From assembly GCF_001571365.1 (NCBI RefSeq), contig NZ_BCTQ01000017.1, positions 62,001 to 126,000 of the forward strand: 64,000 nucleotides of DNA, in the 5' to 3' direction. The DNA comes from Achromobacter denitrificans NBRC 15125 (lineage in GTDB: Bacteria > Pseudomonadota > Gammaproteobacteria > Burkholderiales > Burkholderiaceae_B). Each line of letters begins with the position of its first letter. Position 1 is the stretch's first letter. The notes beneath the pieces were generated by a model, which was not told where the DNA came from, did not search any database, and saw only the letters and a list, made by a program, of their open reading frames with translations. The position numbers and the translations under genes were made by a program. Below, piece after piece: positions 1 to 8,128 of this stretch.

Positions 1-1
1 C

Positions 2-295
2 GTGCCCCGCCTGCTGGAGCGCCACGGTCTCAAGGTCGAGGACATCGACCTGTGGGAACTGAACGAAGCGTTCGCCTCGCAGGCGCTGTACTGCCAGCGC
101 CGCCTGGGCATTCCAATGGAACGGCTCAACGTCAACGGCGGCTCCATCGCGGTGGGCCATCCCTTCGGCGTGACCGGCGCGCGGCTGGCCGGCCATGTGC
201 TGCTGGAAGGCAAGCGTCGCGGCGCCAAGTACGCGGTCGTCACCATGTGCGTGGGCGGCGGCATGGGCGCGGCGGGACTGTTCGAGATCTTCTGA
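2..295 (+). CDS. Thiolase (acetyl-CoA acetyltransferase), C-terminal part
   Basis: Last 97 codons of a thiolase whose 5' part lies outside the window; the frame is open to the left edge. Thiolases cleave 3-ketoacyl-CoA with CoA, or condense two acyl-CoAs. Visible hallmarks are [22 protein letters not shown] carrying the catalytic His of GHP, and [10 protein letters not shown] carrying the second active-site Cys. The substrate cannot be told from the C-terminus. The gene is followed by a strong hairpin terminator, so it ends the upstream transcript. Confidence 0.93.
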   Translation: MPRLLERHGLKVEDIDLWELNEAFASQALYCQRRLGIPMERLNVNGGSIAVGHPFGVTGARLAGHVLLEGKRRGAKYAVVTMCVGGGMGAAGLFEIF

Positions 296-340
296 GTGCG
301 CAAGGACGCGGGGCGGACCGCCCCGCGTTGCGCAGCAAAA

Positions 341-367
341 GGGACGCCCGGAGGCGTCCCTTTTTGT
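341..367. terminator. Bidirectional intrinsic terminator
   Basis: Perfect 8-bp inverted repeat GGGACGCC / GGCGTCCC with loop CGGA, followed on plus by TTTTTGTT and preceded by AAAA. It can therefore stop transcription of the plus-strand thiolase and of the minus-strand Bug receptor gene that ends at 388. Confidence 0.9.
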
Positions 368-387
368 TCCTCGCAGCGTCCTGCCGC

Positions 388-1383
388 TTACTGCGGTTCG
401 ATCTTGGCGTCGACGGCGCGCTGCGTCCAGATCTTGCGCTGCTCCAGCGCGAACGCCTGGTGCTCGGCCACGGTGTTGGGCGAAACCTGCATGCCCAGCG
501 ATTCGAAGCGCTGCAGCACGTCGGACTCGCGCAGGATGGCGGCGACTTCCTGGTTCAGCTTCTGCACCACGGCGTCGGGCGTCTTGGCCGGCGCGGCCAC
601 GCCGACCCAGACGACGAGGTCGAAGTTCTTGTAGCCCAGTTCCGCCAGGGTCGGCACCGCGGGGAATTCCTTGGCGCGCTGGTGGCCGGTGTAGGCCAGC
701 CCGCGCAGCTTGCCCGCCTGCATGAAGGACGTGACGACGGACAGGTCGGCGAACAGGTAGTCCACGTGGCCGCCCAGCAGATCGGTCACGGCGGGCGGCT
801 GGCTCTTGTACGGCACGCCGTTGGCGGCCGCGCCGGCCACGGTATTGAAGGTGGCGCCGGCGATCTGGCTGGTGGGCGAACCGTAGGCGTAGTTCAGGGG
901 CTTGGCCTGCGTGGCCTTGACCAGCTCCTGCAGCGACTTGTAGGGCGCGTCCTCGCGCACCACGAGCATCATGGGAATGGTGGCGATCCGGATGACGTGG
1001 ATGAAGTCTCCGGTGGGATCGAACGGCAGCTTGCGGAACAACGCCGGCGTGGCCGAGTGCGTCGAGCTGCTGGTGAGGATGAGCGTGTAGCCGTCGGGCT
1101 GCGCGCGGGCGGTGAACGACGAGCCGATGGTGCCGGACGCGCCGGGCTTGTTCTCGATCACCACGGGCACGTTCAGGCGCGGGCCGAGCTTTTCCGCGAT
1201 GATGCGCGCGCTGGTGTCGGTGGCGCTGCCCGGCGAGAACGGCACCACGATGGTGATGGGCTTGTCGGGATAGGCCGGCTGCGCCTGCGCGGCGCCTGCG
1301 GGCAGCGCGCTTGCCAGCGCGGTCAGGACGGTAAGGCTGCCGGCGGCCAGCAGGCGGCGCCGTGCGCCTAACGGTTGGTTCAT
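388..1383 (-). CDS. Bug/TctC-family periplasmic solute receptor
   Basis: A 331-residue tripartite tricarboxylate transporter-type receptor that would bind a small carboxylate or similar solute in the periplasm. An N-terminal signal peptide (basic start, hydrophobic core, about 36 residues ending in Ala-rich sequence) is followed by the family motifs YPDKPITIVVPFSPGS and VVIENKPGASGTIG. The length is normal. The start has a good AGGAG site. No TctA or TctB membrane gene is nearby. It is the last gene on the minus strand after hydratase, CoA-transferase and LysR genes, but has its own upstream dyad region (1451-1501), so it is probably separately controlled. The ligand is unknown. Confidence 0.93.
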   Translation of the reverse strand: MNQPLGARRRLLAAGSLTVLTALASALPAGAAQAQPAYPDKPITIVVPFSPGSATDTSARIIAEKLGPRLNVPVVIENKPGASGTIGSSFTARAQPDGYTLILTSSSTHSATPALFRKLPFDPTGDFIHVIRIATIPMMLVVREDAPYKSLQELVKATQAKPLNYAYGSPTSQIAGATFNTVAGAAANGVPYKSQPPAVTDLLGGHVDYLFADLSVVTSFMQAGKLRGLAYTGHQRAKEFPAVPTLAELGYKNFDLVVWVGVAAPAKTPDAVVQKLNQEVAAILRESDVLQRFESLGMQVSPNTVAEHQAFALEQRKIWTQRAVDAKIEPQ

Positions 1384-1450
1384 GCTTGTCTCCTGTCAGG
1401 GGCCGCGGGTCGGCCTCTTCAACTCAAGCCGTATGATGCGTGCGCCGCGC

Positions 1451-1501
1451 TTATCCCAACAAGGGACTAATTTTCATAGACTTATTCCAAACCGGGATTA
1501 A
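1451..1501. promoter_or_regulatory. Candidate two-box LysR operator (copy 1)
   Basis: Two related dyads: TTATCCCAACAAGGGACTAA (1451-1470) and TTATTCCAAACCGGGATTAA (1482-1501). Each has the form TTA-YCC-N5-GGGA-Y-TAA, and they are offset by 31 bp with TTTTCATAGA between. The site overlaps the stop codon of the LysR gene and lies 68 bp upstream of the Bug receptor start. A recognisable second copy occurs at 4426-4476, next to the paralogous LysR gene. That LysR proteins bind here is inferred from dyad form, spacing and context. Confidence 0.65.
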
Positions 1502-2409
1502 TGCTCTTCGGCCTGCCGCAAGCGCAGGTAATCCTCGGTGGCTTGCAGGAAAGCCGACGCCGCCAGCGACAGGCGCGCGTTGCGGCGCTGGATCAGCCAG
1601 AGCTCGTGCCCGTGCCGCCGGGCGCCGTCGATGGGCAGGATGCGCAGGCCCAGCTGCCGCGCCAGGTCGCAGGCATAGCCGGGCACCACGGTGATGCCCA
1701 GCCCGGCGCCCACCAGCTTGAGCGCCGACGTGAGCATGCCGGCTTCGATGCGGTAGCGGAATTCCAGGTTCAGGTCGGCCGCCACGCGGTCCAGGCTGCG
1801 CCGCACGCTGTACACGTTGCGCAGCATGATGTGGTCGTGGGCCGCCACGTCGGCCCACGATACCGAGCGCTTGCGCGTGAGCGCGTGGCGCGGCGCGCAC
1901 ACCGCGTACATGGTGTCGCGGTAGATGACGCGGGTGGCCAGTTCGTCCGACGGCGTCTCGACCGAGACGATGCCGAAGTCGGCGCGCCCGTTGCGCACGT
2001 GCTCGATGGTGTCGTCGGTGGACAGTTCGAAGAGATCCAGCTTCACGCTGGGATGGGCGCGATGGTAGTCCGCCACCACGTCGCCCAGCAGGCCGACCAT
2101 CATGAGGGGCGAGGTGGCCACGCCCACGGTGCCGCGCTCCAGGGTGCGCAGCCCCGACATGCTGCGCTCGGCCGCGCGCACCGTGCCGAGGATTTCCTGC
2201 GCGTAGGCGTAGAAATCCGCGGCGCCGTCGCAGGGCGTGACGCTGCGCGTGGACCGCTCGAACAACGGCTGGCCGACCTCGGCCTCCAGTTCGGCGCAGA
2301 GCTTGCTGACGGCCGATTGGGTCACGAAGGCCGCGCGGGCGGCCGCCGTGAAGCTGCGCAGTTCGTACAGCGCGCAGAAGACGCGCAATTGCTTGAGAGT
2401 GATGTTCAT
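1498..2409 (-). CDS. LysR-family transcriptional regulator
   Basis: A 303-residue LysR-type regulator: N-terminal winged helix (MNITLKQLRVFCALYELRSF, SAVSKLCAELE) and a C-terminal substrate-sensing domain. The start is taken at 2409 because the family begins with this short lead; an in-frame extension to 2460 would run into the preceding CoA-transferase gene. It is clearly paralogous to the LysR at 4533-5453 through most of its length. It lies 40 bp after the CoA-transferase gene and before the Bug receptor, and probably senses a metabolite of this small pathway. The dyads at 1451-1501 are the likely binding sites. Confidence 0.92.
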   Translation of the reverse strand: MNITLKQLRVFCALYELRSFTAAARAAFVTQSAVSKLCAELEAEVGQPLFERSTRSVTPCDGAADFYAYAQEILGTVRAAERSMSGLRTLERGTVGVATSPLMMVGLLGDVVADYHRAHPSVKLDLFELSTDDTIEHVRNGRADFGIVSVETPSDELATRVIYRDTMYAVCAPRHALTRKRSVSWADVAAHDHIMLRNVYSVRRSLDRVAADLNLEFRYRIEAGMLTSALKLVGAGLGITVVPGYACDLARQLGLRILPIDGARRHGHELWLIQRRNARLSLAASAFLQATEDYLRLRQAEEH

Positions 2410-2449
2410 GGTCGAAGTCGCCGCCTGGCGCTCTCCGGCCATGCCGGCC

Positions 2450-3586
2450 TCAGCGCCCAACCGGGAGCATATCGCGATCGGCGTCCTGGCGCGGCGCCGG
2501 GCGGCCGAGCTCCCCCGGCGTGCGCGAGAAGCGCACCGGGATGCCGGCGGCCATCAGCGGCCCTTCGGTGGGGTGCTCCACGCGCTGGAAGAACCCGGTG
2601 GCCCGCAGGTGCGGATCGTCGAACAGGGCCTCGGGCGTGTTCACCGGCGAATGCGGGATATCGGCGTCCGCCAGCAGCGCGAGCCACTGCTCGGTGCCGC
2701 GCAGCGCGACGATGTCCGCCAGGTCCTGGTAGAGCTCGTCGAAATGCCGCGCGCGCGCCGCCGCGTCGACGTAGCGGGCATCGGCCGCCAGGTCGGGGCG
2801 CTCGGCCAGCGCGAAGAAGCGCCGCCACTGCGCATCGGTGTACGGCAGCAGGGCCAGGTAGCCGTCGCGAGTGCGGTAGGGCCGGCGCTGCGGCGAGAGC
2901 ACGCGGCTGTAGCCCATGGGCCCCAGCGGCGGGACGAAGCTGTGCCCGCTCATGTGCTCGACCAGCGTGAAAGACACCAGGGTCTCGAACATCGGAACCT
3001 CGATGGCCTGCCCCTGGCCCGAGCGCTCGCGCTCGTACAACGCCATGGGGATGGCATAGGCCAGCGTCAGGCCCGCCACCTTGTCGGCCAGGATGGTGTT
3101 GACGTAGGCCGGCGCGCCGCTGTTGCGGCCCTGCAGATCGGCCAGCCCGCTCATCGCCTGGATGATGTCGTCGAAAGCGGGACGCGCCGCGTAGGGGCCG
3201 TCCTGGCCGAAGCCCACCGCCGAGCAATGGATGAGGCGGGCGTTGCGCGCGCACAGCGAGGGCGCGTCCAGCCCCAGCCGCGCCAGGGCCGCCGGACGCA
3301 CGTTCGAGACGAACACGTCGGCGCCGTCGATCAGGCCCAGCAGGCGCTCGCGGTCGGCGGGCGCCTTGGCGTCCAGCGTCACGCTGTACTTGTTGCGGTT
3401 GAGGTTGAGGTAGGCGGGGCCCATGCCCGCGTGCGCGGCCGGCGCCGACGCGCGGAACACGTCGCCCTCGGGCGCCTCCACCTTGATGACTTCGGCGCCC
3501 ATGTCGGCCAGGATCTGCGTGGCGTAGGGGCCCATCGCCACCGAAGTCATGTCGATGACGCGCACGCCCGCGAGCGGGCCGGCCAT
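2450..3586 (-). CDS. CaiB/BaiF-type (family III) CoA-transferase
   Basis: A 378-residue family III CoA-transferase, which moves CoA from an acyl-CoA to a carboxylic acid. It starts MAGPLAGVRVIDMTSVAMGP and has the characteristic LADMGAEVIKVEAPEGD segment, then NRNKYSVTLDAK. Its ATG overlaps the TAA of the preceding hydratase gene by one base (TAATG), implying translational coupling. With the hydratase it forms a small acyl-CoA module, probably activating an acid imported through one of the neighbouring Bug systems. Donor and acceptor cannot be read from sequence. Confidence 0.93.
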   Translation of the reverse strand: MAGPLAGVRVIDMTSVAMGPYATQILADMGAEVIKVEAPEGDVFRASAPAAHAGMGPAYLNLNRNKYSVTLDAKAPADRERLLGLIDGADVFVSNVRPAALARLGLDAPSLCARNARLIHCSAVGFGQDGPYAARPAFDDIIQAMSGLADLQGRNSGAPAYVNTILADKVAGLTLAYAIPMALYERERSGQGQAIEVPMFETLVSFTLVEHMSGHSFVPPLGPMGYSRVLSPQRRPYRTRDGYLALLPYTDAQWRRFFALAERPDLAADARYVDAAARARHFDELYQDLADIVALRGTEQWLALLADADIPHSPVNTPEALFDDPHLRATGFFQRVEHPTEGPLMAAGIPVRFSRTPGELGRPAPRQDADRDMLPVGR

Positions 3587-4380
3587 TACTTGGCCTCCTG
3601 GTGCTTTTTGCGGTTGACGAAAGGCGCCATGTAGCGGCGCGGCTCGTCGGTGGTGAAGGCTTCGCCGAAGGCGGCCACGCTGCGGTCCAGCCCGGCTTCC
3701 ACCGTGGACTCGCTCCAGTAGCGCAGCAGGGCCTTCTGCGAGCGCACGGCGAGCGGGCCGCTTTCGGCGATGGGGGCCACGGTGCGCTCGACCAGCGCGT
3801 CGAGTTCGCCCGCCTCGCACACGAATTCCAGGAAGCCCCATTGCGAGGCCTGGGCGGCGTTCACCGTCTCGCCGGTGAGGAGCAGCCAGTTGGTGGGGCC
3901 CGGGCCGATGAGGGCCGGCAGCAGCACGGCATGGATCACCGACGGGATGCCCACGCGCACTTCGGGCATGCCGAAGACCGCGTCGGCCTGGCCCAGGCGG
4001 ATATCGCAGGCCGCGGCCAGTTCCATGCCGGCCCCCAGGCAGAAGCCGGGAATGCGGGCGATGGTGGGAACCGGGATCGCCGCCACGGCGTCGCAGAGAT
4101 CGCGCAAGCGCGTGATGAACTCGCGCGCGCCCTGCGGTTCGAGCTCGGCCATTTCGTAGATGTTGGCGCCGCCCACGAAGGCCCTGTCGCCCGTGCCGCG
4201 GATCACGACGGCGCGCGCATCGTCCTGGGCCGCGATCCAGCGGGCGGCCTCGGTCAGGCTGAGCGTCACCGGCGAGGCCAGGATGTTCAGGCTCTTGGCG
4301 TCATGGATCTGCAGCGTGTAGACGCCCCGCTCGTCGCGGGTCACGAGGGCGTGGGCAAAGGTAGGGATAGGCGCGGTCAT
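3586..4380 (-). CDS. Enoyl-CoA hydratase/isomerase (crotonase) family protein
   Basis: A 264-residue crotonase-fold protein. The first oxyanion-hole segment is atypical (RAFVGGANIYEMAEL). The second, GFCLGAGMELA, is normal, and MPEVRVGIPS keeps a Glu at the usual catalytic position. Members hydrate, isomerise or cleave acyl-CoA thioesters. It is the first gene of a minus-strand unit coupled to the CoA-transferase. The divergent LysR gene begins 152 bp away, with a two-box operator in between. Confidence 0.9.
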   Translation of the reverse strand: MTAPIPTFAHALVTRDERGVYTLQIHDAKSLNILASPVTLSLTEAARWIAAQDDARAVVIRGTGDRAFVGGANIYEMAELEPQGAREFITRLRDLCDAVAAIPVPTIARIPGFCLGAGMELAAACDIRLGQADAVFGMPEVRVGIPSVIHAVLLPALIGPGPTNWLLLTGETVNAAQASQWGFLEFVCEAGELDALVERTVAPIAESGPLAVRSQKALLRYWSESTVEAGLDRSVAAFGEAFTTDEPRRYMAPFVNRKKHQEAK

Positions 4381-4425
4381 GGAAGCTCCAGCTAGGGTGA
4401 TGCCAGCGATGCTACGGGCCTGGTT

Positions 4426-4476
4426 TGATCACAACAAACGAGTAATTTTCATAGAATGAGTCCAGAACGGAATAAA
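4426..4476. promoter_or_regulatory. Candidate two-box LysR operator (copy 2)
   Basis: TGATCACAACAAACGAGTAA (4426-4445), TTTTCATAGA (4446-4455, identical to copy 1) and TGAGTCCAGAACGGAATAAA (4457-4476). Box spacing is the same 31 bp as at 1451-1501; by eye about 15/20 and 14/20 positions match the copy-1 boxes. It sits between the divergent hydratase (start 4380) and LysR (start 4533) genes, the usual place for LysR autoregulation and divergent activation. Confidence 0.62.
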
Positions 4477-4532
4477 TGATCCGAACCGCCCCGGCTTGGG
4501 TACGATAGCCGCCTTCCAGCCGGAGTCGTACC

Positions 4533-5453
4533 ATGGGCATCACGCTGCGCCAGCTTCGGGCCTTCTGCGCCGTCTACGAACTGAAGAACTTCACCCGCGC
4601 CGCCGAGGCGCTGAACCTGACGCAATCCACCGTCAGCAAGCTCTGCTCCGAACTGGAAAAGGCCGTCGGGCTGGCGCTGTTCGAGCGTTCGGCCCGGGGC
4701 GTGGAGCTGCTGGAAGGCACCGCGGAACTCTATGCCTACGCGCAGGAGGCGTTCGGATCGCTGCGCGCGGCCGAACGCAGCCTGAGCAGCCTGGCGGGCC
4801 TGGAGCGCGGCGAAGTGTCCATCGCCGCCTCGCCCATCATGATGCACACTCTGGTGGCCCCCGTGGTCACCCGGTTCCACGCCAGGCATCCCAACATCGT
4901 CTTCGACCTGCACGAGCTCACCGGCGACGAAGCCACCGAGCACGTCCTGCACGGCAAGGCCGACCTGGGGCTGGTGGCCGTCGAAAGCCAGGACCCCCGC
5001 CTGGACTGCCGGGTGGTCTACCGCGGCCCCATGTACGCGGTGGTGCCCGCCGGCCATCCCCTGGCCGCCCGCGGGCAGGCGCGCTGGCGCGACCTGGCGC
5101 GCTATCCCCACATCCTGCTGCGCGGCACCTACGCCGTGCGCCGCAAGATGGACCAGATCCTGCAGGACCAGGGCCTGGCCGTGCGCAGCGTGGCGCAGAC
5201 CGGCAGCCTGACCACCGCCTTCGCCATGATCCGGGGCGGCATGGGCATCACGGTGATGCCGGCCTACGTGCGCAGCGTGTGCGAGGAAATGGGGCTGCAT
5301 GCCCTGTGCATCGCCGACGACCCGCAGGCCGTCCACGAGCTGTCCATCCTGCGCCGCGCCGGCCACCTCCTGCCGCGCGCGGCCAGCGCTTTTCTTGCCG
5401 CGTTCGAAGCGCACCTGGACGGGCTGGGGCAACCCGCGCCCCCGCGGGATTAA
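4533..5453 (+). CDS. LysR-family transcriptional regulator (paralogue of the 1498-2409 gene)
   Basis: A 306-residue LysR regulator: winged helix MGITLRQLRAFCAVYELKNF followed by TQSTVSKLCSELE, then an effector-binding domain. It aligns from end to end with the LysR at 1498-2409, suggesting that this stretch arose by duplication. It is divergent from the hydratase/CoA-transferase unit and lies directly upstream of the nine-gene Bug-to-acyl-CoA-dehydrogenase operon, so it may control either or both. Confidence 0.93.
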   Translation: MGITLRQLRAFCAVYELKNFTRAAEALNLTQSTVSKLCSELEKAVGLALFERSARGVELLEGTAELYAYAQEAFGSLRAAERSLSSLAGLERGEVSIAASPIMMHTLVAPVVTRFHARHPNIVFDLHELTGDEATEHVLHGKADLGLVAVESQDPRLDCRVVYRGPMYAVVPAGHPLAARGQARWRDLARYPHILLRGTYAVRRKMDQILQDQGLAVRSVAQTGSLTTAFAMIRGGMGITVMPAYVRSVCEEMGLHALCIADDPQAVHELSILRRAGHLLPRAASAFLAAFEAHLDGLGQPAPPRD

Positions 5454-5477
5454 TCGCCTTTTTGAATGCCTTCATGA

Positions 5478-5518
5478 CAATTAATCAATTGTTGGAATGA
5501 TGCCGCAATTCCATCATT
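5478..5518. promoter_or_regulatory. Overlapping inverted repeats upstream of the 5627 operon
   Basis: CAATT-AATC-AATTG at 5478-5491, and AATGATG / CATCATT arms at 5496-5502 and 5512-5518 with a 9-base spacer. This AT-rich patch in otherwise GC-rich DNA lies between the LysR stop (5453) and the Bug start (5627). It is the natural place for operator and promoter of the following operon. It does not resemble the two-box operators at 1451 and 4426. Confidence 0.45.
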
Positions 5519-5626
5519 GACGCGTCGAGGCCCGCTACCCAGGCCGCCTGCCACGCGCTCCGGACGGTCCCTCGACGCCATAACCAAGCAGGGCAGACAT
5601 GCCCGCAGCACGAGGAGACTCCCGAC

Positions 5627-6589
5627 ATGAAATTGAAGCACCGCCTGACGCAGCTGCTGACGCTGCTCGCCGCCCTTCCCGCCATCGCCGCCGCCGAAAG
5701 CTATCCCGCCAAACCCGTGACGCTGGTTGTCGCGTACGCGCCGGGCGGGATGACGGACATCCTGACTCGCCGCATCGCCGCCGACCTGCAGACCCGTCTG
5801 GGCAAGCCCTTCGTAGTGGAAAACAAGCCGGGCGCGACGGGCCAGATCGCGACCGAATACGTGTCGCGGCAGAAGCCGGACGGCTACACCGTGCTGGTGG
5901 GCGCCACCAGCCACGTGATCAACCCCGTCCTGAAGAAGCTGCCCTACGACGCGCGCAAGGATTTCGAGCCCGTCGCCCTGCTGGCGGTCAGCCCCAACTT
6001 CGTGCTGGTCAACGCCAACCAGGGCATCAAGACCTTCGCGGACTTCAAGAGCTATGCGCAGAAACAACCCTCCGTGCCCTACGGCACGGCCGGCGCCGGC
6101 GGCGCGCCCCACATCGTCGGCGAGCTGCTGCGCGCCCAGAGCGGCCTGCCGCTGATGCACGTGTCCTACCGCGGCGCCGGCCCGGCCATGACGGACCTGG
6201 TCTCCGGCCAGGTGCCCTTCGGCGTGGCGGAGTCCGTGACCGCCAACGCCTACCTGCAGTCGGGCAAGATCGTGCCGCTGGCCATCGCGTCGGCGCAGCG
6301 CCAGCCCCGCTACCCGGACGTGCCCACGCTCAATGAACTGGGCTACAAGGGCTTCGACCTGAATACCTGGGTCGGCGTGTACGCGCCGGCCGGCACGCCC
6401 GCCGACATCGTCCAGACCCTGAACGCCGAGATCCGCAAGGCGGTGATGCAGCAGGCCACCCAGGAGTACATCCGTTCGACCGGCTCCGAGCCCGGCGACA
6501 TGGACCTCGCCCAGTACCGCAAGTTCGTCGGCGACGAAATGGACAAGTGGCAAGCCGTCATCACGCAGGCCGGGGTCAAGGATGAGTGA
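5627..6589 (+). CDS. Bug/TctC-family periplasmic solute receptor
   Basis: A 320-residue receptor with a clear signal peptide (about 22 residues, ending AIAAAES). Family motifs are YPAKPVTLVVAYAPGGMTD, VVENKPGATGQIA and the VSYRGAGPAMTDLVSGQVPF segment. It is the first gene of a nine-gene operon whose enzymes handle acyl-CoA esters, so it probably captures the acid, or its precursor, that the operon degrades. The stop overlaps the next start by 8 bp, implying coupled translation. No membrane partner genes are nearby. Confidence 0.94.
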   Translation: MKLKHRLTQLLTLLAALPAIAAAESYPAKPVTLVVAYAPGGMTDILTRRIAADLQTRLGKPFVVENKPGATGQIATEYVSRQKPDGYTVLVGATSHVINPVLKKLPYDARKDFEPVALLAVSPNFVLVNANQGIKTFADFKSYAQKQPSVPYGTAGAGGAPHIVGELLRAQSGLPLMHVSYRGAGPAMTDLVSGQVPFGVAESVTANAYLQSGKIVPLAIASAQRQPRYPDVPTLNELGYKGFDLNTWVGVYAPAGTPADIVQTLNAEIRKAVMQQATQEYIRSTGSEPGDMDLAQYRKFVGDEMDKWQAVITQAGVKDE

Positions 6590-6956
6590 CGTCCGCAAGG
6601 GCTCTCCGTCGCCGGAAGCCTATTTCGCCGAAACCCTGCGCGCCGGGCGGCTGGAAGTCCAGGTCTGCCGCAGTTGCGGGCGCGCCTTCTTCTTTCCGCG
6701 CACCCACTGCACGCACTGCCGTTCCCAGGAATATGCCTGGCGCCCCATGCGCGCCGGCGCCACGCTGTATTCCTATTCGGAGATTCCGGCCACGCCGCAG
6801 GCCCCCGCGCGCAACGTCATCCTGGCCGACATGGACGAAGGCTTTCGCATGATGTCCACGCTGCTCGGGCCCGAAGCGCCGCGCATCGGCATGCGGCTCA
6901 CGGCCCGGCCCGATCCGCAGCGCGCCCGCGTCGTGTTCGAACCGGAGGCCGCATGA
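6582..6956 (+). CDS. DUF35 (zinc ribbon plus OB-fold) acyl-CoA-binding partner protein
   Basis: A 124-residue DUF35/ChsH2-like protein. An N-terminal helix is followed by a rubredoxin-like zinc ribbon, CRSCGRAFFFPRTHCTHC (two CxxC pairs), then an OB-fold with LYSYSEIPATPQAPARNVILA. In known systems such proteins pair with thiolase-fold enzymes: archaeal thiolase/HMG-CoA synthase complexes, and ChsH2 domains with the Ltp2 aldolase. Here the partner gene follows with a 4-bp ATGA overlap. The role as partner and acyl-CoA channel of the 6953-8119 protein is inferred from family and coupling. Confidence 0.88.
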   Translation: MSDVRKGSPSPEAYFAETLRAGRLEVQVCRSCGRAFFFPRTHCTHCRSQEYAWRPMRAGATLYSYSEIPATPQAPARNVILADMDEGFRMMSTLLGPEAPRIGMRLTARPDPQRARVVFEPEAA

Positions 6957-8119
6957 CGGACTGGAACAAGAGCCTGCGCGGCTCGATCGCCATCACCGGC
7001 TGCGCCACGGCCGGCATCGGGGACGCCGGCGGCCTGAACGACCTGGAAGTCTCCTCGCTGGCGATACACGCGGCGGTGCGGGACGCGGGGCTGCGCATGG
7101 AAGACATCGACGGCCTGATGAGCGCCAGCCTGTCCTCGTCGATGTGGCTGAACAAGCTGGCCGAGTACCTGGGCGTATATCCGCGTTTCATGGATAGCCT
7201 CCAGATCGGCGGCGCCTCGTTCGTCGGACATTTGCTGATCGCCGCGGCGGCCATCCAGGCCGGGCTGTGCCGCAATATCGTGATCGCCTACGGCGCCACG
7301 CCGCGCGGCGGCAACGGTGTGTCGGCGACCTCGGGCGCCCGCGCCAAGCTGGATCCGTTTCCGTACGAAGAGCCGTTCCAGCCCTTCAATCCGCCCACCA
7401 GCTACGCGCTGGCGACGCGCCGCCACATGCACGAATACGGCACTACCCGCGAACAGCTGGCGGAGGTCGCGGTGGCCGCGCGCGCCTGGGCGCGGCTGAA
7501 TCCCGAGGCCTACAAGCGCGACCCGCTCTCCATCGACGAAGTGCTGTCGGCCCGCGTGATCTCCTCGCCCCTGACCGCCCGCGACTGCTGCCTGGTGACC
7601 GACGGCGCCGGCGCCATCGTGGTGACCGCCGCCGAGCGCGCCGAGGTGGCCCGCCCCGTCTACGTGCTGGGCACGGCCCTGGCGCACTCCCACCGCCAGA
7701 TCGCCTGCATGGCCGACCTAACGCGCACCGTGGCGGGCGAGAGCGCCGGCCAGGCGCGCGAACGGGCCGGCGTGTCGCTGGCCGATATCGACCTGGTGCA
7801 GCTCTACGACGCCTTCACCATCAACCCGATCCTGTTCCTGGAGGACATGGGGTTCTGCCGCAAGGGCGAAGGCGGCGCCTTCGTGTCCGGCGGCCGCATC
7901 GCGCCCGGCGGCGAGCTGCCGGTGAATACCAATGGCGGCGGGCTGTCCTGCGTGCATCCCGGCATGTACAGCATGTTCGGGCTGGTGGAGGCGGTGCGCC
8001 AGCTGCGCGGCGAATGCGGCGAGCGGCAAGTGAAACAGGCGCGCACGGCGCTCGTGCACGGCAACGGCGGGGTGCTGAGCGCCCAGGCCACGACCGTGCT
8101 GACCAATTGGATGGACTGA
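6953..8119 (+). CDS. Thiolase-fold protein (SCPx/Ltp type) lacking the usual nucleophilic Cys
   Basis: A 388-residue thiolase-superfamily protein beginning MTDWNKSLRGSIAITGCATA; an earlier in-frame start would overlap the DUF35 gene heavily. Where thiolases carry the nucleophilic Cys it reads QIGGASFVGH. The second Cys motif (CxGGG) is replaced by HGNGGVLSA near the end. NTNGGGLSCVHPG keeps the His, and QLYDAFT has the Tyr typical of Ltp-like members. This suggests a retro-aldolase or other C-C lyase, as in Ltp2 of steroid side-chain degradation, rather than a CoA-consuming thiolase. It is coupled to its DUF35 partner. Reaction and substrate are inferred. Confidence 0.85.
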   Translation: MTDWNKSLRGSIAITGCATAGIGDAGGLNDLEVSSLAIHAAVRDAGLRMEDIDGLMSASLSSSMWLNKLAEYLGVYPRFMDSLQIGGASFVGHLLIAAAAIQAGLCRNIVIAYGATPRGGNGVSATSGARAKLDPFPYEEPFQPFNPPTSYALATRRHMHEYGTTREQLAEVAVAARAWARLNPEAYKRDPLSIDEVLSARVISSPLTARDCCLVTDGAGAIVVTAAERAEVARPVYVLGTALAHSHRQIACMADLTRTVAGESAGQARERAGVSLADIDLVQLYDAFTINPILFLEDMGFCRKGEGGAFVSGGRIAPGGELPVNTNGGGLSCVHPGMYSMFGLVEAVRQLRGECGERQVKQARTALVHGNGGVLSAQATTVLTNWMD

Positions 8120-8128
8120 AGGAGACTC

